Shown: positions 15,379 to 23,358 of the stretch, in pieces | Layout of the letters: the number at the start of each line of letters is the position of its first letter | Position numbering within the stretch: the first letter of the stretch is position 1 | Assembly: GCF_039916245.1 (NCBI RefSeq) | Contig: NZ_JBDSLS010000195.1 | Location: forward strand, 1-37,311 | DNA length: 37,311 bases | Source of the DNA: Gelidibacter sp039916245 | GTDB lineage: Bacteria > Bacteroidota > Bacteroidia > Flavobacteriales > Flavobacteriaceae | Direction: 5' to 3' | Notes under the pieces: model-generated | What the model was told of the DNA's origin: nothing | The model's database searches: none | The model's input: the letters and a program-made list of their open reading frames with translations, nothing else | Translations under genes and position numbers: made by a program

Positions 15379-15921
15379 CTATTTAGTAATTATTTCTGCC
15401 AGTAATTTTTTTGCCCTCAAAAGTTTAACCTTAACATTGTTGATAGGTTCGTTAAGCTCTTCAGAAATTTCCTTGTAAGTTAGCTCTTGAAAATATCTCA
15501 AATTGATAACTTCCTGATAATGTGGCTTTAGCTTCTTGATGTCTCGAAGTAATTTGGCCAAGTTTTGCTCAGTAATGAGTTTGTCTTCAGGAGAAGGAGA
15601 TTCATCTATTATATTGTGAAAATCTTCGTTGTCATTGTGACGTGACTTTTGAATGGAGGATTTTCTCTTTCTTATTAAATCAATATGAATGTTTTTAGAA
15701 ATTGTAATCAACCATGTTTTAAATTCATACTCATCGTTATAAGTATCAATTTTGTCAAAGGCCTTTGAGAAGGTTTGAATAGCAATATCCTCAGCGTCAT
15801 TTTCATTTTCTGTACGCTTCAATTGAAAACCATAAACATCATTCCAAAAAAAATCCAACAGCATATTAAATGCAGACTGGTCATTTTTTTTTGCGTTGTT
15901 TATTATGTCCTTTATTTCCAA
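15379..15921 (-). CDS. ECF-type RNA polymerase sigma factor without adjacent anti-sigma gene
   Basis: A 180-residue ECF sigma factor. Region 2 spans about residues 10-85 (NDAEDIAIQTFSKAFDKID and FKTWLITISKNIHIDLIRKRK, the -10-binding part). A linker rich in charged residues follows, then region 4 at about 125-175 (LPxxYQEVINLRYFQELTYKEISEEL-type helix-turn-helix, here beginning LKPHYQEVINLRYFQEL). It appears to start at TTG (15919-15921), inside the last ten bases of the GT2 gene, so its translation is probably coupled to that gene. No anti-sigma gene lies next to it, unlike the pair at 17466-18811. It would direct transcription of unknown targets, possibly its own operon. Confidence 0.93.
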   Translation of the reverse strand: MEIKDIINNAKKNDQSAFNMLLDFFWNDVYGFQLKRTENENDAEDIAIQTFSKAFDKIDTYNDEYEFKTWLITISKNIHIDLIRKRKSSIQKSRHNDNEDFHNIIDESPSPEDKLITEQNLAKLLRDIKKLKPHYQEVINLRYFQELTYKEISEELNEPINNVKVKLLRAKKLLAEIITK

Positions 15922-17024
15922 TGCGTTGGTTTTGAAATGAGATTTTTTATAAAGATAACGAATTGCACTATAATTAAAAATATTTCAAGAAACGGAAAAA
16001 ATGGAATCAGATCTTTTTCTTCTAATTTTTTTGCAGCTAGTGTCATAGAAATAAACAGTGCTATATATCTAAGACCGATTAATCCAAGCACGATTTCCCA
16101 ATAAAACAGCGTGCTAAGCAGTGCAATACTTAAAAAGAGGAACAAGAATTGCGAAACATAAAATAAGGACAACATCGCCCTGTGTTTTTGTTTGTAATGT
16201 TTTGCTGTAGAAATATGTCGGCGCTTTTGAATCATCCAATCACTAAATGAATTTTTTGGAAGCGACTCCGTAAAACTGTTTTTGGACAAACAAATGGTTG
16301 TGTTTTGAGCAGAGGCAATTTGATTGACAAAAAGATCGTCGTCGCCAGACTTAATGTTCATATGATCCATGAATCCGCGAGCTTCAAAAAATAAATCTTT
16401 GGTATAAGCTAAATTTCTTCCAACACCCATGTAAGGTTGTCCTAATTTGCTATAAGAAAAGTATTGAATGGCAGTCATCAAAGTTTCAAAACGGATCAGT
16501 TTGTTTAGGAACGATTTTTTGACCTTGACATAAGCACCATAGCCCAAAACAAGCTGATGATCTTTTGAAAAATTACTGACCATCTCACTGATCCATTGGT
16601 TGGAAGCCGGTTTGCAATCGGCATCGGTAAACAGGAGGTGGTTATGGGTGGCGGCTTTAATGCCTAAAGTAAGGGCGTATTTTTTATTTCCCCAGAAGGT
16701 TTCAATGCTTTTGACATTAACGATTTTAATATTGCTATGATTGGCCTTAAAACGCTCCATGACCTGTAAAGTGTTGTCCGTAGAGCTGTCGTTGATCAAT
16801 ACCAATTCAAAGTTTGGATAGTCTTGTTCTAGAATATAAGGCAAAAATGTCTTTAAATTTTCAGCTTCATTCTTGGCACAAACAACTACGGAAATCGTAG
16901 GTTTATTGGAGTTAACAGCGTCGTCTTTTTTTTGTTTTACTTTCGAAAAAACATAAGCATAAAAAAAAAGTTGAACAGAAATAACTACAACAAAAATGTA
17001 GAAAAGCACATGTAATATAATCAT
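15912..17024 (-). CDS. Family 2 glycosyltransferase, membrane-anchored
   Basis: A 370-residue protein. An N-terminal transmembrane helix (about 3-26) precedes a GT-A domain: SVVVCAKNEAENL, LVLINDSSTDNT, the metal-binding DxD in LLFTDADCKP, the acceptor-site acidic cluster SGDDDLFVN, and QKRRHIS in place of the QxxRW motif of processive enzymes. Two or three C-terminal helices (about 280-365) anchor it. Donor and acceptor cannot be predicted. It starts 6 bp after the small Cys-rich membrane protein gene and overlaps the sigma factor gene by 10 bp, so it belongs to the same operon and works at the cytoplasmic membrane. Confidence 0.92.
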   Translation of the reverse strand: MIILHVLFYIFVVVISVQLFFYAYVFSKVKQKKDDAVNSNKPTISVVVCAKNEAENLKTFLPYILEQDYPNFELVLINDSSTDNTLQVMERFKANHSNIKIVNVKSIETFWGNKKYALTLGIKAATHNHLLFTDADCKPASNQWISEMVSNFSKDHQLVLGYGAYVKVKKSFLNKLIRFETLMTAIQYFSYSKLGQPYMGVGRNLAYTKDLFFEARGFMDHMNIKSGDDDLFVNQIASAQNTTICLSKNSFTESLPKNSFSDWMIQKRRHISTAKHYKQKHRAMLSLFYVSQFLFLFLSIALLSTLFYWEIVLGLIGLRYIALFISMTLAAKKLEEKDLIPFFPFLEIFLIIVQFVIFIKNLISKPTHWK

Positions 17025-17030
17025 TAACCC

Positions 17031-17234
17031 TTAAGAATGTTGTGGTTCGTTACAGTTTTCAAATTCATCAGGAGCTTTTCCACAGAACCCGCAAGGGGCA
17101 CCTTCTTTATTGAGCATAGGATTTTGACTTGCACAAGTGCCAGCGAATTTTCCGTCTTTTTTTGCCCATAATTTTATAGCAATACCAGCAACTGCAAGTG
17201 CTAGGAGAATTAATGTAATGACTAAAAGTTTCAT
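17031..17234 (-). CDS. Small Cys-rich membrane protein
   Basis: A 67-residue protein: one transmembrane helix (about 3-23), a basic edge (KLWAKKDGK), and a short tail with four cysteines at 34, 48, 51 and 61 in the order C-x13-C-x2-C-x9-C. That spacing could bind a metal ion or cluster, or form disulfides, depending on which side of the membrane it faces; the positive residues after the helix suggest the tail is cytoplasmic. I chose the ATG at 17234, because a longer reading from 17261 would start upstream of the promoter element at 17251-17258. It is the first gene of the GT2-sigma-Nramp operon. Function unknown. Confidence 0.8.
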   Translation of the reverse strand: MKLLVITLILLALAVAGIAIKLWAKKDGKFAGTCASQNPMLNKEGAPCGFCGKAPDEFENCNEPQHS

Positions 17235-17250
17235 CAGTTCAAAATTTATA

Positions 17251-17258
17251 CAAAGATA
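17251..17258 (-). promoter_or_regulatory. -7 promoter element for the small membrane protein-GT2-sigma-Nramp operon
   Basis: TATCTTTG on the minus strand, a full TAnnTTTG match, 16 nt before the ATG at 17234. It is the only good promoter seen for the four-gene operon. Confidence 0.6.
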
Positions 17259-17381
17259 CATCTTTTTAATAATTTGAATCTTTAATAAAGTGGTAATTTA
17301 TGTGGTGTAAGGACTGAAATGAGTAGAGAACATCAAACCCTGACTATTTTTTATCAAAAAGTATAAACTGTATATAAACAG

Positions 17382-17409
17382 AAAGGCCGCTCGAATGAGC
17401 AGCCTTTTT
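17382..17409 (-). terminator. Hairpin terminator after the sigma/anti-sigma operon
   Basis: The stem aaaggccgctc/gagcagccttt (17382-17392 with 17397-17407) has one mismatch and a GAAT loop. It lies about 57 nt past the anti-sigma stop on the minus strand. The better T-tract is on the plus side, so it may act in both directions. Confidence 0.55.
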
Positions 17410-17465
17410 ATGTGTATTTTATTCCCAGAATATGAAACGAGATATGGTTTAGCTTCTTAATTAAA

Positions 17466-18269
17466 TCAATTCTTTAAGGTGACTTCTGCCACAGAATTCT
17501 CATTATGGGTATTATTTATTTTTGATCCAGATTTTGGTTCTATGGTAATACTCAATCCTAAGGCATCTTCCATGTAAGGAATTGTTCTCAATTTGTTGCG
17601 TTCAGATTCATCCAAAATACCAAGATTTACCATTCTGTCTTGTAGCTCGGCCCAAATTTGATAGGTTTGGTTTTCTGGAAGCTTTGGTAAAGAAACTACA
17701 TCAATCATTGACGTTTTATCTACAGCATTAATGTAGGCCACCGTCTTAAGATTTTTAGCTCTTGAATTTCCTCTTAAAACGTATTTTTCAGTTTCAGGAT
17801 TGTTCAACTTCATAAACTGAAGCATGACGTTCTCGAGTTTGTTGTTATTGTTTTCTATATCACTTCTTAGGTCAAAAATCTCATCCACTACCACTTGATT
17901 TTCTAGGGCTAAAGATATATTTTGTTCATAAAGTAAGTAAGATAATCCTCCAAAAATTAAGGCCGCAATGCTGGCTGCAATACTAAACCAAGGTGCGCGA
18001 CTATGCGTGGGAGGTGATGGCAGCGGGATAACCGGGACGTCATCTGTTATTTCTTTGATAACGGCATTCAAAATATATTTTGGAGCCTCTACCGTGTGTG
18101 CTTTTGCTAAGATTTCTAAATTGTCTTGAAGTCTTTCATATTCAGCTTCAACTTCAGGGAATTCAGCGATATAACTTTCAACTTCCAGATTTTCGTCAGG
18201 AGTTGTGGTGCCTAAGATATAGCTATCCAATAGGCCCGATTCCATGAAAACTTGTAATTTTTTTTCCAT
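17466..18269 (-). CDS. Anti-sigma factor, RskA type
   Basis: A 267-residue membrane protein. The N-terminal cytoplasmic part (about 1-85) contains LLDSYILGTTTPDENLEVESYIAEFPEV, the usual sigma-binding zinc-less ASD helix arrangement of RskA-like proteins. A single transmembrane helix (about 95-115, IAASIAALIFGGLSYLLYE) is followed by a short coiled coil. The extracytoplasmic C-terminal RskA domain carries YQIWAELQDRMVNLGILD and GLSITIEPKSGS. It starts 11 bp after its cognate sigma factor gene. It is expected to sequester that sigma factor until regulated proteolysis releases it. Confidence 0.92.
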   Translation of the reverse strand: MEKKLQVFMESGLLDSYILGTTTPDENLEVESYIAEFPEVEAEYERLQDNLEILAKAHTVEAPKYILNAVIKEITDDVPVIPLPSPPTHSRAPWFSIAASIAALIFGGLSYLLYEQNISLALENQVVVDEIFDLRSDIENNNNKLENVMLQFMKLNNPETEKYVLRGNSRAKNLKTVAYINAVDKTSMIDVVSLPKLPENQTYQIWAELQDRMVNLGILDESERNKLRTIPYMEDALGLSITIEPKSGSKINNTHNENSVAEVTLKN

Positions 18270-18280
18270 TTTTATAATCT

Positions 18281-18811
18281 TTAGTCGTTGAAGATTTTAC
18301 GTAAATCTCTCAAACCAATTTTCAATCTAGATTTTATGGTACCTAACGGAATATCTAATTCATCACTAGCTTCTTGTTGTGTCATGCCTTCAAAGAATAG
18401 GGCATTTAGAACGATTTGGTACTTTTCTTCGAGTTTGGTAACATGCTCTTTTAAATCGATGACATCCTGATTTAAACTTGCAGTTGGTAGAATATATACG
18501 TCTGATTTGTCAATTTGGACTTCCTTATGAAAACGATTGTTAAAACTTCTTAATTTATCGATAGCTGTATTGCGGGCAATTCTGTAGAGCCATGTGAAAA
18601 GTTTTGCCTTTGATGAATCGTATCTTTTTGCATTTTTCCAGATTTTCACAAAACTTTCCTGTAAGGCGTCTTGTGCCAGCTCTTCGTTCTTGGTTATTTT
18701 TAAAATGACGCCATAAAGACTGTCGGAATAATTTTCATAAAGTAAATTAATCGCAGCTTGATCTCCTTTTTCAAGAAGTTGGACAATATGGTCTTCTAAT
18801 GAATAGCTCAA
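18281..18811 (-). CDS. ECF sigma factor (SigK-like), partner of the RskA-type anti-sigma
   Basis: A 176-residue ECF sigma factor. Region 2 is at about residues 20-90 (LYGVILKITKNEELAQDALQ, FTWLYRIARNTAIDKLRS). Region 4 is at about 115-172 (EEKYQIVLNALFFEGMTQQE, then DELDIPLGTIKSRLKIGLRDLR, a clear helix-turn-helix). No ATG is available: the frame has a TAA two codons before TTG (18809-18811), which I take as the start. It heads a two-gene operon with the anti-sigma factor, the standard autoregulated layout. Confidence 0.94.
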   Translation of the reverse strand: MSYSLEDHIVQLLEKGDQAAINLLYENYSDSLYGVILKITKNEELAQDALQESFVKIWKNAKRYDSSKAKLFTWLYRIARNTAIDKLRSFNNRFHKEVQIDKSDVYILPTASLNQDVIDLKEHVTKLEEKYQIVLNALFFEGMTQQEASDELDIPLGTIKSRLKIGLRDLRKIFND

Positions 18812-19038
18812 AAGTTAAGATTTAGTTTAATGTAAGGTTTAAAAAGTCTATATACACTTAATGGACGTATATCAATCTTTAAGATGGTAAAACTACGAAT
18901 AAACTCGTTTATTCGTTAAATATTGCATTGATATCTATAGTGTCGAAATTTCTTCTTTTAAGGCATATGATTAATAGCTTTGTCGTTCGAGACTTTAGTG
19001 TTTGTTTTAATGCTTTGGCAGAACTTGTTGAAGCCTTT

Positions 19039-20052
19039 TTATATAATGTTTACCTCAGTTTCAATAGTAATTCCGAAAAGTTGCTTTATCGTTTTTTGAA
19101 TGAGTAAGGCTAAACTAAGAATGTCTGATCCTTTAGCATTCCCATAATTGACCAATACTAAGGCTTGTTTTTTATGAACGCCATAGTCATTAAATGTTTT
19201 TCCCTTAAAACCTGATCTTTCAATCAGCCAACCTGCAGGAACTTTTATTTCGTTTGGAGACACCTCATAATTTGGTATCCCAGGAAATTTGTTTTGAAGC
19301 TTTTCAAAATGAGTTTTAGAAATAACAGGGTTTTTAAAAAAACTACCACTGTTTCCAATCTCTTTAGGATTTGGGAGTTTGCTTTCTCTAATCGAAATCA
19401 CTGCTTTGGAAATGTCTTGTATAGTGGGATTTGTTATGCTCATCGATTCTAACTCGGCCGTAATAGCGCCATATTCCATGTGCAATTGATGATCATCCTT
19501 GGTCAATGCCAAGGTCGTGCTTACAATAACATAACTGTTTTTTTTGTCTTGTTTAAATACTGATTCACGATACCCAAACTGACAATGTTCCTTAGTGAAA
19601 GTTTCGATTTCTTTCGTATGAATGTTCAGCGCTTCACAGGATTCAAGGACATCTTTTATTTCGATGCCATAGGCACCTATATTTTGAATAGGAGCGGCCC
19701 CAACATTGCCTGGAATTAGTGAAAGGTTTTCAATACCTCCAAAATTTTGTTCCAAACACCACAAGACAAATTGGTGCCAGTTTTCGCCAGCACCAGCCTT
19801 GACAAGAACTTGGTTTTCTTTTTCGTCAACAACTTCAATGCCTTTAAGCGCCACATGAATTACCAAACAATCCAAATCCTTAGTGAGTAGCATATTGCTA
19901 CCGCCTCCCAGAATGAATTTTTCGGGATGGGCATCCAAGCTTAAAACTTCTTTTAAGTCTTGAATGCTTTCGACCTTTACAAAATATCTTGCACGCGCAT
20001 CTAACCCAAATGTGTTATAGGGTTTTAATGATATGTTTTCTTGAATGTGCAC
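19039..20052 (-). CDS. murB: UDP-N-acetylenolpyruvoylglucosamine reductase
   Basis: A 337-residue flavoenzyme that makes UDP-MurNAc, the committed precursor of peptidoglycan. It opens with LKPYNTFGLDARA, then has FAD-binding ILGGGSNML and LSLIPGNVGAAPIQNIGAYG, the substrate segment YRESVFK, and the catalytic Ser loop NSGSFFKNPVIS. It is the longer type I form, as in gamma-proteobacteria. The start codon is GTG (20050-20052), sharing its first base with the stop codon of the upstream aminotransferase (TAGTG), which implies translational coupling. Confidence 0.96.
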   Translation of the reverse strand: MHIQENISLKPYNTFGLDARARYFVKVESIQDLKEVLSLDAHPEKFILGGGSNMLLTKDLDCLVIHVALKGIEVVDEKENQVLVKAGAGENWHQFVLWCLEQNFGGIENLSLIPGNVGAAPIQNIGAYGIEIKDVLESCEALNIHTKEIETFTKEHCQFGYRESVFKQDKKNSYVIVSTTLALTKDDHQLHMEYGAITAELESMSITNPTIQDISKAVISIRESKLPNPKEIGNSGSFFKNPVISKTHFEKLQNKFPGIPNYEVSPNEIKVPAGWLIERSGFKGKTFNDYGVHKKQALVLVNYGNAKGSDILSLALLIQKTIKQLFGITIETEVNII

Positions 20053-21242
20053 TAGTTAGGGTAAACTTTTAAAGCTTCTTTTAAAATATGTACGGCTTTA
20101 ATCAAGCTGTCTTCATTAAGAACATATGCAATTCTAATTTGGTTCAATCCTGTATTTGGTGTGGAATAGAAACCAGCTGCTGGAGCAACCATAACCGTTT
20201 CTTTATTAAGATCATAGCTTTCCAATAACCATTGTGCAAAATGATCGGCACTTTTGACTGGCAATTCTACAATGCAATAGAAAGCACCTTTAGGTTCAGC
20301 AACTTTAAGACCGTCAATCTTTTTTAATTCTCTGATGAGCGTATTTCTTCTTTTTACATACTCTTCAATAACATCATCAAAGTAACTTTGTGGTGTTTCA
20401 AGGGCAGCTTCACTTGCAATTTGAGCTAAAGTAGGTGGACTCAATCGCGCTTGAGCAAACTTAAGGGCGGTTTGAATGACTTCTTTGTTTCGAGATACAA
20501 AATAGCCAATTCTTGCACCACACATGCTATAGCGTTTAGAAACTGAATCAATCATAATTGCATGATCTTCCAATCCTTCTTCTTGCATGATAGAGTAAAA
20601 CTCATTGCCATCATATACGAACTCTCTATAAACTTCATCCGCAATCAAGAATAGGTCGTGCTTTTTAACAAGATCGGCGAGTTGTTTGATTTCTTCCTTG
20701 GAGTAAAGATAACCGGTAGGATTCCCTGGATTACAGATTAAAATCGCCTTTGTTTTATTGGTAATCAGTTTTTCAAATTCTGCAATTGGAGGTAAAGCAA
20801 AGTTATCTTCTATTTTAGAAATAACCGGAACAACCTTGATATCTGAAGCCGTAGAAAATCCATTGTAATTGGCGTAAAATGGCTCAGGAATAATGATTTC
20901 ATCATCAGGATCCATAATACTTCCGAAAGCAAAAAGCAACGCTTCACTACCTCCAGTAGTTACTATGATATCATTATGGCTAACATGAATGTTATTTTTA
21001 GCATAATAATCGGCTATTTTTTTTCTATAACCTTCAGAACCTTCTGAGCGTGTGTAAGCTAAAATATCCAAAGAATGTACTCTCACAGCGTCCAATGCTA
21101 TTTCTGGTGTTTTGATATCAGGTTGACCAATATTTAAATGATATACAGTTTTACCTTCTTTATAGGCTTGTTCAGCGAATGGTACTAACTTCCTTATTGG
21201 CGAAGAAGGCATGGACAGCCCTTTCTTTGAAATTTTCGGCAT
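20052..21242 (-). CDS. Pyridoxal-phosphate aminotransferase (class I/II, aspartate-aminotransferase-like)
   Basis: A 396-residue fold-type I aminotransferase. Visible are LNIGQPDIKTP near the N-terminus, TTGGSEALLFAF (cofactor phosphate), NPGNPTGYLYS (171-177), IADEVYREFVY with the PLP-contacting D202, and the Schiff-base lysine K236 in DSVSKRYSMCGARIGY. The conserved Arg that binds the substrate carboxylate is in LNQIRIAYV near the end. The amino-acid substrate cannot be read directly; it resembles the Bacteroidota branch usually annotated as aspartate or aromatic aminotransferase. It is translationally coupled to murB downstream. A GAACTTTG promoter-like site lies upstream but is not a full match. 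Confidence 0.92.
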   Translation of the reverse strand: MPKISKKGLSMPSSPIRKLVPFAEQAYKEGKTVYHLNIGQPDIKTPEIALDAVRVHSLDILAYTRSEGSEGYRKKIADYYAKNNIHVSHNDIIVTTGGSEALLFAFGSIMDPDDEIIIPEPFYANYNGFSTASDIKVVPVISKIEDNFALPPIAEFEKLITNKTKAILICNPGNPTGYLYSKEEIKQLADLVKKHDLFLIADEVYREFVYDGNEFYSIMQEEGLEDHAIMIDSVSKRYSMCGARIGYFVSRNKEVIQTALKFAQARLSPPTLAQIASEAALETPQSYFDDVIEEYVKRRNTLIRELKKIDGLKVAEPKGAFYCIVELPVKSADHFAQWLLESYDLNKETVMVAPAAGFYSTPNTGLNQIRIAYVLNEDSLIKAVHILKEALKVYPN

Positions 21243-21351
21243 GATATTAATATTTAAGAGTGCAAAGTTCTGAAAATTATCTCAAACATTTTTTAAAATG
21301 AGCATGTAAAAAAACAATGTCACCTTAAAGATTTGTAAATTGGTAGAACTC

Positions 21352-21359
21352 TATCTTTT
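21352..21359 (+). promoter_or_regulatory. Possible -7 element for the aspartic protease gene
   Basis: TATCTTTT matches TAnnTTTG except at the last base and ends 7 nt before the ATG. A TTTG lies 16 bp upstream (21332-21335), slightly closer than the usual 19. Confidence 0.35.
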
Positions 21360-21366
21360 TCTCCCG

Positions 21367-22692
21367 ATGATAAAGCGATGTTTTATCTTTTTTAGTTTTG
21401 TGATCCTATGCCAATTTACTTTTGCACAGAGTGCTTTTCGTTTAATTCGTACGGAAAGCACAAGAATTAAATTTCAGCTCATCGACAATCTCATTGTTAT
21501 TCCTGTGGAGGTAAATGGACTGCAACTTTCATTTCTTTTAGATTCGGGCGTCGGTAGGCCCATTCTTTTCAATATTATCAACACTTCGGATTCATTAAAA
21601 TTGAAGAATGTAGAAAGTATTCTGCTCAGAGGCCTCGGAGATGGCGGTAGTGTGGAGGCTTTAAAATCGACAAAAAACCTATTTAAAATAGGCGATGCTG
21701 TAAATGTCAATCAGGATGTTTTCATTATTACTGACGAAACTATAAACTTCACACCAAGATTGGGCATTCCTGTGCATGGTATCATCGGTTACGATATTTT
21801 AAAGGATTTCATTGTTGAAATCAATTATGGCTCTAAGTTTATCCGGTTAAATAATCCGAAGACCTACAAGTATAGAATATGCAAAATATGTGAAACATTA
21901 GACTTGACTTTAGTTGAAAGCAAACCTTATATTGATGCCACCGTTACCGTCAATGAAAGGGACATTCCTGTTAAATTATTGATGGACTCAGGAGGTAGTG
22001 ATGCTTTATGGCTTTTTGAAAATGATTCCTTAGGATTGGTTCCTGAAAATAATAAGTATTTTATTGACTTCTTTGGCAAAGGATTGAGTGGAAGTGTCCA
22101 TGGAAAAAAATCAAAAGTGTCGAAGTTCTCCATAAACAATTTTCATCTTAATAATGTGAACGTTGCTTACCCTGATTCAGCTGCTATAAGTTTTGCCAGA
22201 AAGTATAAGGAACGCAATGGCAGTATGGGTGGAGAATTGTTAAGACGATTTAATATCATATTAGATTATAAAAACGAAAAAGTGACCTTTAAAAAGAATA
22301 ATCGCTTTAATGATCCTTTTGAATATAACAAGAGCGGCATCATCATAGAGCAGGATGGCGTTAGGATAGTTAAGGAAATAGAAAACAATTCTCAATTTAA
22401 AAATAATCAAACACAGGAGAGTTTGTCTCGACTATCCGTCATTGAAGCTTACAAGTTTATGCTCAAACCGGCTTTCAGAATTGTTGAATTGAGACCTAAC
22501 TCGCAGGCAGAAAGGGTAGGGATAAAGTTTGGGGATATTATTCTGTCTGTCAACAATAAAGAGGTTCAACATCTTAAAATTCAAGAAGTCAATGCGTTTT
22601 TTAGAGAAAAAAATGGGAAGCTCATCAATCTCAAAATTGAGAGAGACGGCGTGATCATGCGCTTTAGTTTTAAATTGGAGAGTTTATTGTAA
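21367..22692 (+). CDS. Secreted retropepsin-like aspartic protease with C-terminal PDZ domain
   Basis: A 441-residue exported protein. The signal peptide (1-20) ends FTFAQ. Two clan AA aspartic-protease-like lobes follow: the first with FLLDSGVGRPILF (D59) and the second with KLLMDSGGSDALWLF (D207). Both have DSG rather than the common DTG. Two motifs in one chain suggest a pseudo-dimeric enzyme, like pepsin in logic but with retropepsin-type halves. A PDZ domain occupies about 365-441 (FRIVELRPNSQAERVGIKFGDIILSVN). Likely role: periplasmic or surface proteolysis; the substrate is unknown. The start at the ATG (21367) is favoured because a TTG-initiated extension would add residues before the signal peptide and overlap the possible promoter at 21352-21359. 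Confidence 0.88.
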   Translation: MIKRCFIFFSFVILCQFTFAQSAFRLIRTESTRIKFQLIDNLIVIPVEVNGLQLSFLLDSGVGRPILFNIINTSDSLKLKNVESILLRGLGDGGSVEALKSTKNLFKIGDAVNVNQDVFIITDETINFTPRLGIPVHGIIGYDILKDFIVEINYGSKFIRLNNPKTYKYRICKICETLDLTLVESKPYIDATVTVNERDIPVKLLMDSGGSDALWLFENDSLGLVPENNKYFIDFFGKGLSGSVHGKKSKVSKFSINNFHLNNVNVAYPDSAAISFARKYKERNGSMGGELLRRFNIILDYKNEKVTFKKNNRFNDPFEYNKSGIIIEQDGVRIVKEIENNSQFKNNQTQESLSRLSVIEAYKFMLKPAFRIVELRPNSQAERVGIKFGDIILSVNNKEVQHLKIQEVNAFFREKNGKLINLKIERDGVIMRFSFKLESLL

Positions 22693-22724
22693 AAAAAAAA
22701 GCCCTCAAAAATGAGAGCTTTTAA
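22693..22724. terminator. Bidirectional terminator between convergent genes
   Basis: Stem aaaagc-ctca / tgag-gcttt with one internal mismatch and an A loop (about 22697-22722). It is preceded by ten A (T10 on the minus strand) and followed by TTTT on the plus strand. It serves the protease gene on the plus strand and the DUF1573 gene on the minus strand. Confidence 0.75.
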
Positions 22725-22795
22725 ATTGTAAGAAACACCTATAATTAGTGTTCCATAACACTTTTGTCTTTTTAATCCAAGACATTCTATTAGCT

Positions 22796-23173
22796 TTAGT
22801 CTACAACCTCGCCTTTAATTTTAAGGGCAACAGTTGGCGTATCGGCATTCGATAAAACTGTAATAGTCTTTCTAATTGGCATGACACGTTGTGTATCATA
22901 TTTTACTTCTATTTGACCTTTTTCTCCTGGAAGGATTGGTTTCTCAGGTTTTTTTGGTACCGTACAACCACAGGTTGAAGTTACTTTCGAAACAATTAAT
23001 GGCGCAGTACCTGTATTTGTGAATTCAAATACACGAACGCCATCAGCACCCTTTTGGATTGTGCCGTAATCAATTACGTCCGTTTTAAATTCGATCTTAG
23101 CTACTTTTTCTTGTGCAAAAGCAGAAATGCTTAACATTCCTACTAATAAAATTGCTACTAAATTTTTCATCAT
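22796..23173 (-). CDS. Secreted DUF1573-domain protein
   Basis: A 125-residue exported protein. The signal peptide ends ISAFAQ (about residue 20). The single DUF1573 immunoglobulin-like (ASPM/SPD-2/hydin-type) domain is recognisable from IDYGTIQKGADGVRVFEFTN, the CGCT hallmark in VTSTCGCTVP, and the closing GQIEVKYDT. Such proteins are abundant in the Bacteroidota periplasm, but their function is not established. Two Met codons begin the frame (23173 and 23170); either is possible. It is divergent from valS and has a two-part promoter at 23197-23227. Confidence 0.9.
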   Translation of the reverse strand: MMKNLVAILLVGMLSISAFAQEKVAKIEFKTDVIDYGTIQKGADGVRVFEFTNTGTAPLIVSKVTSTCGCTVPKKPEKPILPGEKGQIEVKYDTQRVMPIRKTITVLSNADTPTVALKIKGEVVD

Positions 23174-23196
23174 TTTAATTTTAAATTGATAGTGTC

Positions 23197-23227
23197 AATA
23201 TTAGTTACTTTTAACCATTTCACAAAA
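23197..23227 (-). promoter_or_regulatory. Two-part Bacteroidota promoter for the DUF1573 gene
   Basis: On the minus strand TTTG (23227-23224), exactly 19 bp, then TAATATTG (23204-23197), one mismatch to TAnnTTTG. The spacing equals the -33/-7 consensus, making this the most complete promoter in the window. It ends 23 nt before the first ATG. Confidence 0.65.
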
Positions 23228-23318
23228 TTTTTTAGTTGAACTGCATCATTCTGTTTGAGACTGGTGCCTGATTTTGGTTTAATATTTGTTTTTATAATTT
23301 CACTAAAACAGAAATATA

Positions 23319-23326
23319 AGTAACTT
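23319..23326 (+). promoter_or_regulatory. -7 promoter element for valS
   Basis: TAACTTTG is a full TAnnTTTG match, about 32 nt before the chosen valS ATG. It argues that translation begins at 23359 and not at the earlier in-frame GTG, which would overlap the element. Confidence 0.55.
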
Positions 23327-23358
23327 TGCGTGTTATTATACAAAAACAGTACCAAAGT

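Noticed and set aside
17235..17261. Nine-residue N-terminal extension of the small Cys-rich protein
   Set aside because: It would begin upstream of the -7 element at 17251-17258, so the mRNA would not contain it.
17031..18811. Sigma/anti-sigma pair as part of the GT2-Nramp operon
   Set aside because: A hairpin terminator at 17382-17409 and a separate promoter at 17251-17258 split the two units.
21340..21366. TTG-started extension of the aspartic protease
   Set aside because: It puts extra residues before a clear signal peptide and overlaps a promoter-like site; the ATG at 21367 is better.
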